Shown one piece after another: positions 54,263 through 63,985 of a stretch of 64,000 bases of DNA. Source of the stretch: Symbiodinium microadriaticum (lineage: Eukaryota; Sar; Dinophyceae; Suessiales; Symbiodiniaceae); assembly GCA_001939145.1 (NCBI GenBank), contig LSRX01001185.1, positions 152,958-216,957 on the forward strand. The letters run 5' to 3'. The first letter of the stretch is position 1. Each line of letters begins with the position of its first letter. Position numbers and translations under genes: made by a program. Under the pieces are notes generated by a model that searched no databases, had not been told where the DNA came from, and saw nothing but the letters and a program-made list of their open reading frames with translations.

Positions 54263-54398
54263 CGTTCTCTAGGTCGCACTGCTCTAGCACTTAAACTCTC
54301 GATGCACTCTTTTTGACGTGTTGCTTCTGTATTGGCTTGGGGCTAGAAGGAGGGGCCTAGGCCCCGAGGCTGGGCCCTAGGCAAAAAAGGTAACCCCC
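54263..54398. repeat. 137-bp direct repeat, copy 2
   Basis: Partner of 53289-53425, ending about 140 bp before the stop of the RNase H frame. Confidence 0.9.
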
Positions 54399-54537
54399 TC
54401 TTTAGGACAGAAGCAACGGTCAAAATAGGCGCATGTAGGACTCCCCCACCGCGGGCGGTGTTCTGTCCTCAGTGTGGCGGAATGTCTGCGCGATCATCGT
54501 GTGCGATGAGAAGCGACTCAGTATCATTCTTTTGTCC

Positions 54538-55344
54538 TCAGGCTTCAAGGCGAGGCGTCTCTGGAATCGGTGAGACTTCTGCAGGATCCTTGGAGGACCA
54601 GGAGGCTTTGGCCGAGGCTGAGGCTAACATCTCGAGGGAGACCTGGAAGCGATCTCGACTCCTATGGGCGAAAGCCTGCAATCGGCCTCTGCTGAGGTCA
54701 TCGGCCCATTCGTTGTGGGCTCCTGCCACATGCGAGACTTGAATGGTGACGCCATTGGCAGAGCTCCAAGAGGCTATGAGGCTCAGAAACTCTGAGAGAG
54801 GCCAAGCGGTCGTGAACAGCTTATTCACCCCTCCCTCCGTGGGTGTGTTATCACTTTCTGTAGGCAAGCAGAGGCTTAGGCGCGTGTGCCCATGGTGAGC
54901 CTTGGCTGTCATTGCAAGAGCTAGTTGGGCGAGGGTCTCGAAGCAAGCGATGTATTTCTGGGCATCTTTGGTGAGGAAGGGCCAGAAGGTTCTGATCTCT
55001 TCCATGGTGTAGGCCTCTGCGAACCAAGCTAAGCCGTGCTTGGTAGAAACCCAGCCCCCTATACCTACCTGGTCCCCTTCTGCCATTGCATCGGCCCGTG
55101 CTAGGCTGCTGAGGATCGGAGGCAGGGATAGGGGAGTCGTAGGAATGGCTGCTATGCGTGGGGCCAGCCAGGCCAGGCTTGTCTGAGCTGCCCGCGTCAT
55201 TTTGATGACTGGGCATGATGGGTCTGATATGCGTATCCAGGTGTGGCCTGTAGGCTTGGCCATAAGAGGCAAATCGGATTTGCAGTGTACTTGTCTATTC
55301 CCCCACTCTATTACCCTAGAGTTGAGGGGTATACTTAACCCCAT
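54538..55344 (-). CDS. RNase H domain of the DIRS-like element
   Basis: Removes RNA from the RNA-DNA hybrid. Acidic residues appear in order: ARADAMAEG (Asp), ACFETLAQLAL (Glu), LPTESDNTPT (Asp) and NEWADDLSRGR (Asp), the pattern of Ty3/DIRS-type RNase H. The frame is intact for 268 codons but is separated from RT by a frameshift around 55345-55490. The sequence PYLAPLYRLLN upstream in another frame is the usual RT-RNase H connection. Confidence 0.85.
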   Translation of the reverse strand: MGLSIPLNSRVIEWGNRQVHCKSDLPLMAKPTGHTWIRISDPSCPVIKMTRAAQTSLAWLAPRIAAIPTTPLSLPPILSSLARADAMAEGDQVGIGGWVSTKHGLAWFAEAYTMEEIRTFWPFLTKDAQKYIACFETLAQLALAMTAKAHHGHTRLSLCLPTESDNTPTEGGVNKLFTTAWPLSEFLSLIASWSSANGVTIQVSHVAGAHNEWADDLSRGRLQAFAHRSRDRFQVSLEMLASASAKASWSSKDPAEVSPIPETPRLEA

Positions 55345-57401
55345 CGCTTCGCGAACGAAGACAGCTCGCGAATCTAGGCAGAGGAGGAACTAATAGAGGC
55401 CACATTCTGGGGTCGATGGAGTAATTAGCTCCAGGAGGGCTATTGAGTAGGCGATACAGAGGGGCTAGATATGGGCGCAAGACTAGGCTAATGTTGGTCG
55501 CCCACATTAGAAGCCCGGGGCACCTTCTGTTTGCTAAGTAGGCTCTGGATCTGTGCCGAGAGTTTGAGTCTTTTGGCGGCGCAGAGCTCGACGGTCTCGT
55601 AGGCGAAGTTGAACCTCCATCCACACCAAACGAGGCTGTCCCCCACCGAGGCCTTCTTCCAGCTAATAGGGGCTCCTAGGCTGGAGAGGATAAGGACTAC
55701 TATCAGGAGGGACTCGTGGGCGGATGTGCGAAGCAAAGCTGCAAGCAAGTCATCCACATAGAGCCAGGCTCGATGTGGGTACTGTGCGAGGCTGGCATGT
55801 AGGATTCTGGTAATGAGGCCCCCAACTCGTTCTGAAAAACAAAACACTTTGGGCAGCGCGAACCAAAAGCATAGCACTCTCCAGAAGGAGAATTGCAAAC
55901 GTAATCGAAAGTCTCTCCAACAAAAGTCGGAAAATATATATAAAAGAAGCAACATATAAAAAAACATAACTATCAAAGTGAAATATTCCAACGACTAACG
56001 GAGACCTTCGCAGTGCACTCGGACCCCTCCTTCATTTTGGCAGTGGTGGGATGTCGCCGGTAAGTAAAGTCCAACCGCTACAATCGTAACCGGGGACAGC
56101 TAACCAAAAGCCCCCCGGCCACGGAGACAAGCAAACGAGTTATGCTCGACGTTGCTTGGATCAAACCGCATACCGTTAAAAGTAGCCGATCTTAAATCAG
56201 CGTTCGCGAAAGCAACCGATCTTTGACCGGTGAAAGAAAAGCGCAGCCCTCTCGGAAAGTAATGCGGCCTGTAGTGCCTCAAGGGAGAGGAGGGAGGGCA
56301 AAACGAACAGGAAAGCCACTCAAGGCCGCCGCTTTAAATCGACTGCAACGCTCAACTCCAAGAAAGAAGTTCGCATGCCAAATGGAAAAAACATGTCAAG
56401 GAAAACGACATGCCAAGCAAGCCAAAGATGTTGTAGTTTTTGCAAAACAGTTCGAGTAAACACGAATACCGTTGCCACCAGTAGGCTGAGAATTTGGCAC
56501 CGAAGTGACAAGCCACGTACCTCCACAAGGTACCGTTGAAGGCAAAAAGCAATAGGCCTTGCTCTGTGTCGTGGACTTTAACTCTTTTATGGGCTGCCTT
56601 AAAGTCAATAGAGGCTGAAATGTAGGCTCCCCTAGGGTCCTGAGGCTGGAATGAACGACGAACCTCTTGGACCGTGGGCATAGTTACCGCTTCCGGTATT
56701 CGGCATAGGGGATTAACTTGGCATATGGTGCTGTCCAGGACGAGGCGAGGATCTCTTCCTTCAGCTTTGACGAGGCTGAGTTTGCCTAAGGCGATACCTT
56801 TCGGCCAACGCTTCTTGGCTGCTTTGAGGCCTCCTGGTACCTGTTTTATCCAGCCAGCGGCTTCTTCTTCGGCTAGGAGGGATGCTACTGTTTCTGGATC
56901 TTCCTCCGCTGGGCGCCAGTTGCCTTGGCAAACCTCTAGGCCTGACTGGGATAGAGGCTGGAGCTTGGCCGGAGGCCAGAGGCCAGAGGGCTTTATTTCT
57001 GAGAAGACTCCCGTGTGGACTCCTTCGGCTAGCATGCCTGGGAGGTCTGAATCTGGGTCGTCAATGCGCTGGGCTAGTGCTCGCATCAACTCTAATCTGA
57101 AGGGCTGGCCTGGGCTGACTGTCTCCATTAAGGCTTGGTCCAGGTTTAGGGCGGAGCAAAGGATCGCTAGCGCCTCCGATTGCTCTTCTTGTGATAGGGG
57201 ATGCTCTGGTCTGCTTTGGCTAATGTGTGCGAAGACTCTTTGTGAGAGGTTGGATTTCTGTGCCCAGGCAGGCTTGGGAGGCCTTGCTGATGCCTGAGTT
57301 ACGGGGTAGGCTGTGGTCCGCCGAGCTAGGAGCTCCGGCGCCATCGCAGATGGGTGGGCGGTGTGCGACAAATGGTCCGAAGGTCTTAAGAAGAGACGCA
57401 T
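55345..57401 (-). pseudogene. Reverse transcriptase of the DIRS-like element, split by an insertion
   Basis: The upstream frame (56470-57401) has GIALGKLSLVKAEGRDPRLVLD, then ISASIDFKAAHKRV with the first Asp, LLLFAFNGTLWRYVACHFGAKFSAYWWQR. The downstream part (55488-55831) resumes with VGGLITRIL and HRAWLYVDDLLAALL (catalytic YVDD), then SLVWCGWRFN. The two meet exactly at the ends of a 638-bp insertion. Another shift follows near 55500. Without the insertion the frame would read through WWQR-VGG. Confidence 0.85.
55832..56469. mobile_element. 638-bp insertion in RT with 4-bp target duplication
   Basis: Flanked by CGTT (AACG in the sense direction) at 55828-55831 and 56470-56473. Sense-strand ends are GTATTCGTG...TTTGTTTTTCAG, i.e. 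GT...AG as in an intron. Near each end there is an imperfect inverted repeat (AAAAAC...CTTTGG type, about 20 bp with several mismatches). The interior is AT-richer than the host element and lacks the TAGGC word. A 60-codon frame at 56100-56282 contains ANADLRSATFNGMRF, which resembles a pentapeptide repeat but is too short to call. Confidence 0.75.
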
Positions 57402-57521
57402 ACGAGAGCTCTGTCAGGTTCCCACGTCTGAGAGGCAGCTTGCTGACGCGGCCTAAGGCTTCCAAGGCCAGGAGTTCCGAGTCCGGGCAAGGCCAGGTAG
57501 GCAGTCTGGTCGAGGCTAGTA

Positions 57522-58082
57522 TCACTTCCAAGGGCTTGGGCACATGTGAAAGGCTGAATCATGTAGGCACGCGGCGAGCTCCGGGGATTGCAGGAATTCG
57601 TGATCCCTGGGCACTGTGAGTATAGCGAGAGCTGCCGAGGCTTTAAAGGCCTGCATGATTGATATAGCTATCTCTCTATTTGGCGCGATTGCTGGCAGAG
57701 AGGCTATGACAGCTATTATCGAACGGGACCATAGGCATTGTAGTATGGAAATGGACTCTTGCTCCGAGGGTCGCGGACTAGGTTCTATAAATGGGATGGC
57801 TTCCGGATCCACCAGCGATTTACACCTGACCCCAAGAGGGCCTGAGGTGTCCAGGAGTAGGACCTGGGGTGGGTCGAACTTTTCCTGCTGCCTGGCCTGT
57901 TTGTAGGCCGGGGAGGTCCAGACTCTACTAGCAAATTTTCTACTGAAACTGGCTGTCTTGTGAGGTGTGGGCTGCTCGGTGCTGGGCCCGGGGCCCGTGG
58001 AGACTGGAGTGCTGGTCTCCTCATGTAGGTGAGGTTGACTTCCCTCCTGGCCAGCGACCAAAGGAGGGTCAGGGGGAGGCAT
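57522..58082 (-). CDS. N-terminal extension of the RT polyprotein
   Basis: 186-codon frame, Pro-rich at first, then VLLLDTSGPLGVRCKSLVDPEAIPF and a hydrophobic stretch (SIIAVIASLPAIAP). No named domain. It overlaps the tail of a frame that leads into RT (57220-57543), so a frameshift divides it from RT. Confidence 0.45.
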   Translation of the reverse strand: MPPPDPPLVAGQEGSQPHLHEETSTPVSTGPGPSTEQPTPHKTASFSRKFASRVWTSPAYKQARQQEKFDPPQVLLLDTSGPLGVRCKSLVDPEAIPFIEPSPRPSEQESISILQCLWSRSIIAVIASLPAIAPNREIAISIMQAFKASAALAILTVPRDHEFLQSPELAACLHDSAFHMCPSPWK

Positions 58083-58151
58083 AGACTGCAGGGCTTCGAG
58101 GGCGCCCTCCCGTCCACTTGTAGGCTCAGGCTGGGGCGTGTGGGAGCCTAG

Positions 58152-59452
58152 TCACGACGTCTTGCCTTCGTGGTGTATGGCACAGTGATCTTTGCCGCAG
58201 CCGCGGACGGCGCAGAGGTGGGCGAATTTGCAGTTAGCCACTGTGCATAGGTTCCGTTGGAATCGCTTGCACAGGACCTTGCCGTGTGCTTTGTAGACCC
58301 AATTGGAGGGCCAGTCCTCTGACTTGGTCTTGTTACCGAGGCCTTTGCCTTGCTTTCCCCCTCTGCCTTTCCCCTTGGGGTTCTTAGGGTCCTTAGGCGG
58401 GGTGAAGGGCGTGGTCCTAGTACGCTTAGGCGGGGGGGGCGTCGGGGTGCTAGGTCTCTCGCGCCCCTTGTGAGGCGTGGAGGGCGATACGTTCCTAGGC
58501 TTAGGCTGCAGGAGATTGGATAGGTCACTGCGTATGGACGTGACCTCATATAGGGCTTCATCCATGCTCCAGCCCGCTGAGACCAGAGAGCCTATGGTGC
58601 TCCAGATCTTTCTGTCTGCGGCTAGGAGCTCCTGCGTTGTAGGGCCCCTGAGGCTGCTGTCGGCTAGGTCGGGCAGGGCTAGGTCAAGGACTCTTTTGTC
58701 GAAGGCCTTGAGGTTATTATAAGGTGGGCTGCTCCACACAGAGCCCATGCGTTTCTATAGACTGTCTGAATCCTGGACAGCCAGCTGGCTGAGAGGCGCA
58801 GGTGGGCAACGGGCATTCCAGGCGTATCATCATACAGAGCTGAAGCCAGGAGCTGGGCTTCTGTGCGCATGGGCTTGGAGGATTTGGCCTCCATTATCTC
58901 CGTGTATTGTTTAGAACTGAGGCGGAATTGCCAGGGAATCCAGCGTATTTTCTCACCTGGTTTAAGGCTGTGCTGGACTAGGCTAAGTAGGCGGATACTA
59001 GGCATTGTATCCTCATCCAGGAGTTCTCCTGGGTAATTGGTTTTGAAATCATCAATAAGCTCTTGCGCCGCTTCCTGGCTCAGCTTAGGGGGCAGGTTCT
59101 CCACCCATGAAGCAGGTGATGCCTGAGGCAGGATTGCGGCCGGGAGACTGGGCGGTTGGCTGATTTGCTGTGTAGGCTCGGTTGGCTGCTGGCAAAGGTC
59201 GTGGGCGAACCGGAGTGCTTTCCGGATCCTGGCCGCTTGAACTCCATGGAACTGGTCAGTAGATCCCATGTCGCTCAGATCAGAATCCGATAGGCCTGAG
59301 AGTAAGGCTTCGAGGCTTCTGATCTCGGGAAACGCATAGGCGAAATCGTCCACCGACTCAAGCCCCTTGAGGGCGAGGGCTTGGTACAAAACCTCATGGA
59401 CACCATGGTCCTTGCAAAACTTCTCCAGCTCCGTGGAGGCATCGGACGGCAT
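58152..59452 (-). pseudogene. gag of the DIRS-like element with CCCH finger
   Basis: Frame 58679-59452 has an N-terminal helical domain (FCKDHGVHEVLYQALALKG, VDDFAYAFPE) and a core with KIRWIPWQFRLSSKQY. It ends ALCGAAHL. Frame 58152-58748 continues with NNLKAFDKRVLDLALPDL, a Lys/Gly/Pro stretch and a zinc finger: LCKRFQRNLCTVANCKFAH (C-x7-C-x5-C-x3-H) followed by CAVRGCGKDHCAIHH. The two frames join if two bases are removed in the ATAATAA stretch at about 58715-58722. Nucleocapsid-like, RNA-binding. Confidence 0.75.
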
Positions 59453-59690
59453 GGCTAGCTACTACAAGTTGCTGTTAAACGGCTGTGGCGCAGGTAGGGC
59501 TGAGCGATCAAACATCAAGAGGCTGTGCATGGCAAGCACTTTGTGTGGGGCTATGGCAAGGCGTCCAGCAGTCTATAGCAAGCCTTACGCTTGCAGAAAA
59601 ACTGAGGCAACGGGCAAGAGGGAGAGAAGGCGGCGGAGGTCTTAGACGCTCCGCATGCCGCTCTTTCGTCCCCTTTGCGACAAGCGTGAA
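59453..59690. other. Spacer between recombinase and gag
   Basis: No motif. About 240 bp separate the end of the recombinase frame from the start of gag. Confidence 0.4.
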
Positions 59691-61300
59691 TCACTCCCCA
59701 CGGCCCATTACGAAATAGGCTGAATGTGGAGAGCTGAGATTCGGAAGTTTCCTTAGGCTCGTCTTCCGAATCGGATGAGCTGTGTGCCTGATCTCCACGA
59801 GTAGGGCTTCAGTATCGTCTGCTGGAATCTGAGAGGTCGTGAGGTCTGCACGGCAGCCGGGCTGAGGCTCCTGGCTGACCTCTGGCCCTTGTTGAATTGC
59901 CGGAGATTCCAGGTCTGCCTCCCTTGAATAAACGAAGCGCGAGACCCCTGCCCCGAAAGAGGAAACCTGATAGGCTGGCTTAGGCTGTGATCTGTCCACG
60001 TGGAAGGGAGGCTCTAATGTGGGAGGTTGACCTCCCCTGGCGATGGGTCGCGCCGGACGCCATCCCTGTGCACACGCTAGGCAGATTTTTCTTTGAAGAT
60101 CCAGTGCTAGGATCGTATCGTCGCGGCTGTACAGCTGTACACTTGGGCTTTTGCGGTGGCCTTGATGTTGACGGGCTTCTTCCGTGGCCCGGACTTGGGC
60201 GCCGGCTGCTAGTAGGCAAACTTTAAGGCTATGCAAGGTGGAGGCTCGACTTTCTGGGGGCGTGACTGGGATGGGCTTGGTCGAGTCTTGCCAGGGTATT
60301 GTGAGGAAATGCCGCGTCGCAGCTAGGCTTTGGCTATAGGCCATGGGCTGTGCATAGGTAGAGCTAGGGCGGGAGAGGCCCCCGAGGTTGGTGAGCACCG
60401 GCAGAATGAAATCTGGGGTGACGGACCTCCCCACGGCTGATTCGGTAGCTATCCAGGCCGACTGCACGGCTTGCAGAAAAGGCAGAACCCATAGCGAGTC
60501 TAGGGCCCTGCCTGATAGGCCATGCAAAGTGACCGCAAAAGGCTGGCCCCTCTTTGTGGTCTTTGTTTGCCAACAGACGCCTCGTAGGCGTGCTGGTAAG
60601 AGAGAGGCTGCTGAGGCGGATACGCTGCAGGTCCCCGAACCTTAGGCCTCCGTGAAGAGCCAGTAGGAGGCCGCCGAGGAATAGCCGGAGATCCTGTGGG
60701 CAGTGGGGGCTGCATATGTATTTCTCCTACTCGACGACGACCGCCCCAGAGGCAGTGGTAAAGCCTCTTTGCGATCGGCGGTGGGCTGCGTGAGGAAGGC
60801 TCTAATGAGGCTGGCTTGTAGAAGAGGCTGCAGGGCAGACACCTCGGCGTGTCTGCCTAGCCACGAGAGGGCTTTGAGGATGGGTCTGGGGCCTATCTTG
60901 CACACCTCCCGGTCTTCCTCCAAGCTGTTTTCGCATGCATGTAGGAAATCGGCGAGAAAAGCAACATCAATCGAAGCTATCGATCGATTGCTGAGGCCAA
61001 GGAAGTCTAGGAATTGCTTGGCCGCGCCAATATATCTCTCTAGGGTTCCTGCTGTGAATTTCTCTAGGCTCTTCCTGAGCAGGGCTTGAGGGAAAAGAAG
61101 TTGGCCAAGCTAGACTGAAGGCCCGAGGCTGACCCTAGGAGGGTTAGGATCTCTTGCCATTCTGATAGGCAGGCCTCTTTCCGAGTGTTCTCCTGTGATG
61201 CCCGACTAACTAGGCCTGCGGGGCGCAACTGCGGGACAGGAGGTTTGGAGGTTATCCTGGGCTTACTTTCGGTTGAGGTCTGTTGGCGCGATGGCAAGTC
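59691..61300 (-). pseudogene. Tyrosine recombinase
   Basis: DNA strand-exchange enzyme that would integrate the circular cDNA. Catalytic landmarks on the minus strand: box I arginine in LALHGGLRFGDLQRI (about 60620-60680, compare TGLRxSEL of Xer proteins), box II HSLK (HxLR with Lys for Arg) in STLHSLKVCLLAAG, then QGHRKSPSVQLYSRDD with the nucleophilic Tyr (compare LGHSxxxTTxxYTH). The C-terminal tail is Pro/Ser-rich. The domain is spread over frames 60642-60923, 60600-60660 and 59691-60527, so frameshifts are present; 61064-61297 probably holds its N-terminus. Confidence 0.75.
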
Positions 61301-61331
61301 GTTAACGGTGAAGAGGCCGAGGGGCTTAACC

Positions 61332-62252
61332 CTATCTGCATCTGGCCTGGCTGGCGAGGCTGCGGGGAGGCGGACAGGTTAGGGGTCTAGGCTTAGGGAC
61401 GGCCGCCCCGAGCAGGTGCTGGGACCACCGTGGCGGGGGTGCAAAGAACCTTGGTTGCAGGCCTCCCTTGCTCGGCGGCTGGGGCATTCTGGCTCTGTAG
61501 CTGATCTGGGGTGCAGGCCGACTTCCGGGCTGAGGGTCCCACGGCATTCTGGGCCTTTTGATGGAGTTCACCGACCAGGGCGGTGTCGGTCTCCTGGAGG
61601 AGGGAGTGTCGGGAGCAGGGAGGCCGAGAGTCGGGCGAGGGACCCGAGATAGCGGAAGTAGGCGCGGCTTGTCTGTGTCGCAAGGTGCAGGGCATGGCTG
61701 AGTTGTATCTGAGGCAGAGGCGACTGGAAGGCCCGGACCCCGACTTCGGCTTCGGGCCCTGAACCGCTTGACTACGCAGACCGCCTGTGCTGGGATCTGT
61801 ACTGGAGGAGGCTTCGACGGAGGCTCCGTCGGCGAAGGCTGCTCTGCCACGCTCTCGGAGCTGCTCTCGAGGCCCTCTTCTAGGCAATGGGCTGCCAGAT
61901 GCCTGGAAGAGGACTCCTGGGTGATATCCTCTATCAGAGTCACGTCTGACCATGAGCGGGGCTGGCTATCCGCTAGGCTGGGTTCACTTCTAGACTTCTC
62001 TGGGGAGTTGAGATCAGACATGGCTGTGGCTGGAGAGATTGGCTGACCTGACTGTGTGTCCCCGATCTGAGGTCTCGTCCATGCGACGTACGTTGGTGCT
62101 GGTCGTCCTGCGGGCGGGGCCGTAACGCGATCATGCAGAGTGTGAAAAGTAGCACTTTGAGAACTCTGTCGTAGGCTGCGTTTTTTCTCGGAGGCCAAGC
62201 CAAAATAGGCTGGGCGGTAGGCTAGTCCCTGAAGGCCGCCTCCGGTGGACAT
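61332..62252 (-). CDS. Proline/serine-rich region of the DIRS-like element
   Basis: 306 codons, disordered, rich in Pro, Ser, Arg and Gln; no domain. It continues in frame with 62265-62825 across a single TAG, and both are on the same strand just upstream of the recombinase. Could be a linker or a first gag-like product. Confidence 0.4.
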   Translation of the reverse strand: MSTGGGLQGLAYRPAYFGLASEKKRSLRQSSQSATFHTLHDRVTAPPAGRPAPTYVAWTRPQIGDTQSGQPISPATAMSDLNSPEKSRSEPSLADSQPRSWSDVTLIEDITQESSSRHLAAHCLEEGLESSSESVAEQPSPTEPPSKPPPVQIPAQAVCVVKRFRARSRSRGPGLPVASASDTTQPCPAPCDTDKPRLLPLSRVPRPTLGLPAPDTPSSRRPTPPWSVNSIKRPRMPWDPQPGSRPAPQISYRARMPQPPSKGGLQPRFFAPPPRWSQHLLGAAVPKPRPLTCPPPRSLASQARCR

Positions 62253-62264
62253 TGAGGCAGGAGG

Positions 62265-62825
62265 CTAGTCCTTGGAGATTGCCTCCGGTAGGCTATCGAA
62301 CCACTCGAAGGGGGTTCGATTTTTATCTTGGAACTCTTTACATCGGCTACACAGATGACCCTTGTGGTCATCTGCGTGCTCTAGGCTGTCCGGATTCATG
62401 ATCCTTCCACAAGCACTGTGGAATGGGCAAAAAGGCTCCGTGGAGCATGGCAATAGGCAATGCATCTTATTCTCATTCCCCATATAATAGGCTCGCGCGA
62501 AGGCAGGTCCGATGCTGTAGGACTCTGGCAGCACCATTGCTGGTGGGCATAGGCAACCTCGTAGCGGCCTTGACTCCACCCTAGGCGGTAGGCGGGGTTG
62601 TTCTAGCGTCCACGGCTTGTCTGGGAACGGAAGGGTAACTCCTTTCCTGCCATGGACTAGATCTTGAGGCTGCATGCCTCGTGCGATCTGTATTGTAGGC
62701 GGTCTGGTGGGCGGGTCCGTGGAGCGTGGGTTGTGGGTGCCCGCGCATCCGAGGTGCCAAAATCTTCCAAAAGATGGGCGGTACCCTGACCACCGATCGT
62801 CTCTATTTTTTGGATGCATGACCAA
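62265..62825 (-). CDS. Cysteine-rich N-terminal protein of the DIRS-like element
   Basis: 186 codons. The C-terminal third carries Cys/His ligands suited to zinc: CLLPCSTEPFCPFHSACG, then HADDHKGHLCSRCKEF. The N-terminal part is Pro/Arg-rich. Domain family not recognised. Ends at TAG, with the next frame (61332-62252) continuing in register. Confidence 0.45.
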   Translation of the reverse strand: MVMHPKNRDDRWSGYRPSFGRFWHLGCAGTHNPRSTDPPTRPPTIQIARGMQPQDLVHGRKGVTLPFPDKPWTLEQPRLPPRVESRPLRGCLCPPAMVLPESYSIGPAFARAYYMGNENKMHCLLPCSTEPFCPFHSACGRIMNPDSLEHADDHKGHLCSRCKEFQDKNRTPFEWFDSLPEAISKD

Positions 62826-63767
62826 ACGTCTCCAAATTTTGGATCCCCTTCATGAAGTCGTCTCTATTTTTTGAAGGCCGCATCGTGTGATTGATGCACA
62901 AAAACTTGCATGCAACAACGGGATGATGCAGACGCTTACGACTGCAAATATACATTTGCAATCGGATTAGCACGGTTTCGCGAATACGCCATGCCAACTC
63001 CAAGGATCGATCAAACTTGCTATAATGGTGGCCACTTCTGGGAGGTCACATGTACAAACGGCTCGACTGTGCGATCACGATCGTCGAAAATATGACTCAC
63101 ATCGTTTTCTACTGCGATAAAAGAAAAAAGGTCTTGTGTTTGTACCTTAAGCCCTGTACCCTAAACCCTACAAACCTACACAGTATAGCTTTTTGAAGGC
63201 TTTCTATAGGTCTCTCGTCCCAGAATCCCGACCCAAACTCCACTGCAAACCCTCAAAAGAGTAGCAGTCGTTGCTTTGACGCCTGGGCCACGCAGTTTTG
63301 GGGGCTCCAGGAACTGTGGTCCATGTGTACACGTGCAGCCAATTAAAGTTGCATGGGCAAGCATCTACACTTTAAGTTAGGGCAGCCGCATGGACGAGAG
63401 AAGCGAGGAGGTGGCACATGTTCGTGGAAAGCTGCGAGCTGCCGGTGCGAACCCTCGCTTGTGCCGTGAGCTGCTGGTTATGTGGACTCGTGGGTTTGCG
63501 GATCAAACCCGGAGCCTAGATTGCATTTCAGGATATTTCAGGGTTTACTGCGATTTAAAGCGGTATATGGGCAGGCCTTATATAATTGTCCTTTCGTGCC
63601 ATCCGAGGGAGGACAGCTTCATGGACTATCTGGAGATTCACCAATACCGTACAGAGATCCTGCTAAAGCGTTTGGAACCGGACTCTTTAGGATACGTTTC
63701 AAAAACAAGAGAGCTCAGTTGGATAAGAAAGGTTCGAAAGGGCTGCTGAAGGTTATGACATAACCGT
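62826..63767. other. Flank of the DIRS-like element
   Basis: A duplicated phrase GTCTC(T/C)A(T/A)TTTTTG occurs at 62798-62815 and 62858-62875. CCCTAAACCCTACAAACC telomere-like words at 63155-63178. The 119-codon plus frame at 63390-63749 has no motif I can name. Confidence 0.45.
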
Positions 63768-63985
63768 TATGTGTGGTGGGCTGAATCCTTCGATCCTGGC
63801 TACAAAAGATTTGTTTGGTGGGCTGCAGCTTTCCTGGCTACAGAAGTTTTGTTTGGTGCTGAAGCTTTGCTGGCTACAGAAGTTAGTTTTGGTGGGCTGA
63901 AGCTTTCGATCCTGGCTACAGAAGTTTTGGTGGGGCTGAAACTTTCCTGGCTACAAAAGTTATGTTTGGTATACCGGCATGGGCT
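63768..63985. repeat. TGGTGGGCTGAAGCTTT...CTGGCTACA minisatellite
   Basis: About five units of 38-50 bp, each with GGTGGGCTGAAGCTTT and CCTGGCTACAGAAGTTTTG words, running to near the end of the window. Confidence 0.85.

Larger units (their letters stand above)
54538..62825 (-). mobile_element. DIRS-like tyrosine-recombinase retrotransposon (defective)
   Basis: In minus-strand order: Cys-rich and Pro-rich region (62825-61332), tyrosine recombinase (about 61300-59691), gag with a CCCH finger (59452-58152), reverse transcriptase (58082-55400) and RNase H (55344-54538). DIRS elements use a tyrosine recombinase instead of an integrase; usually it is encoded last, here it comes before gag. Frames are broken by several 1-2 base shifts and stops. 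The + strand word TAGGC is strongly over-represented across the element. Confidence 0.8.
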
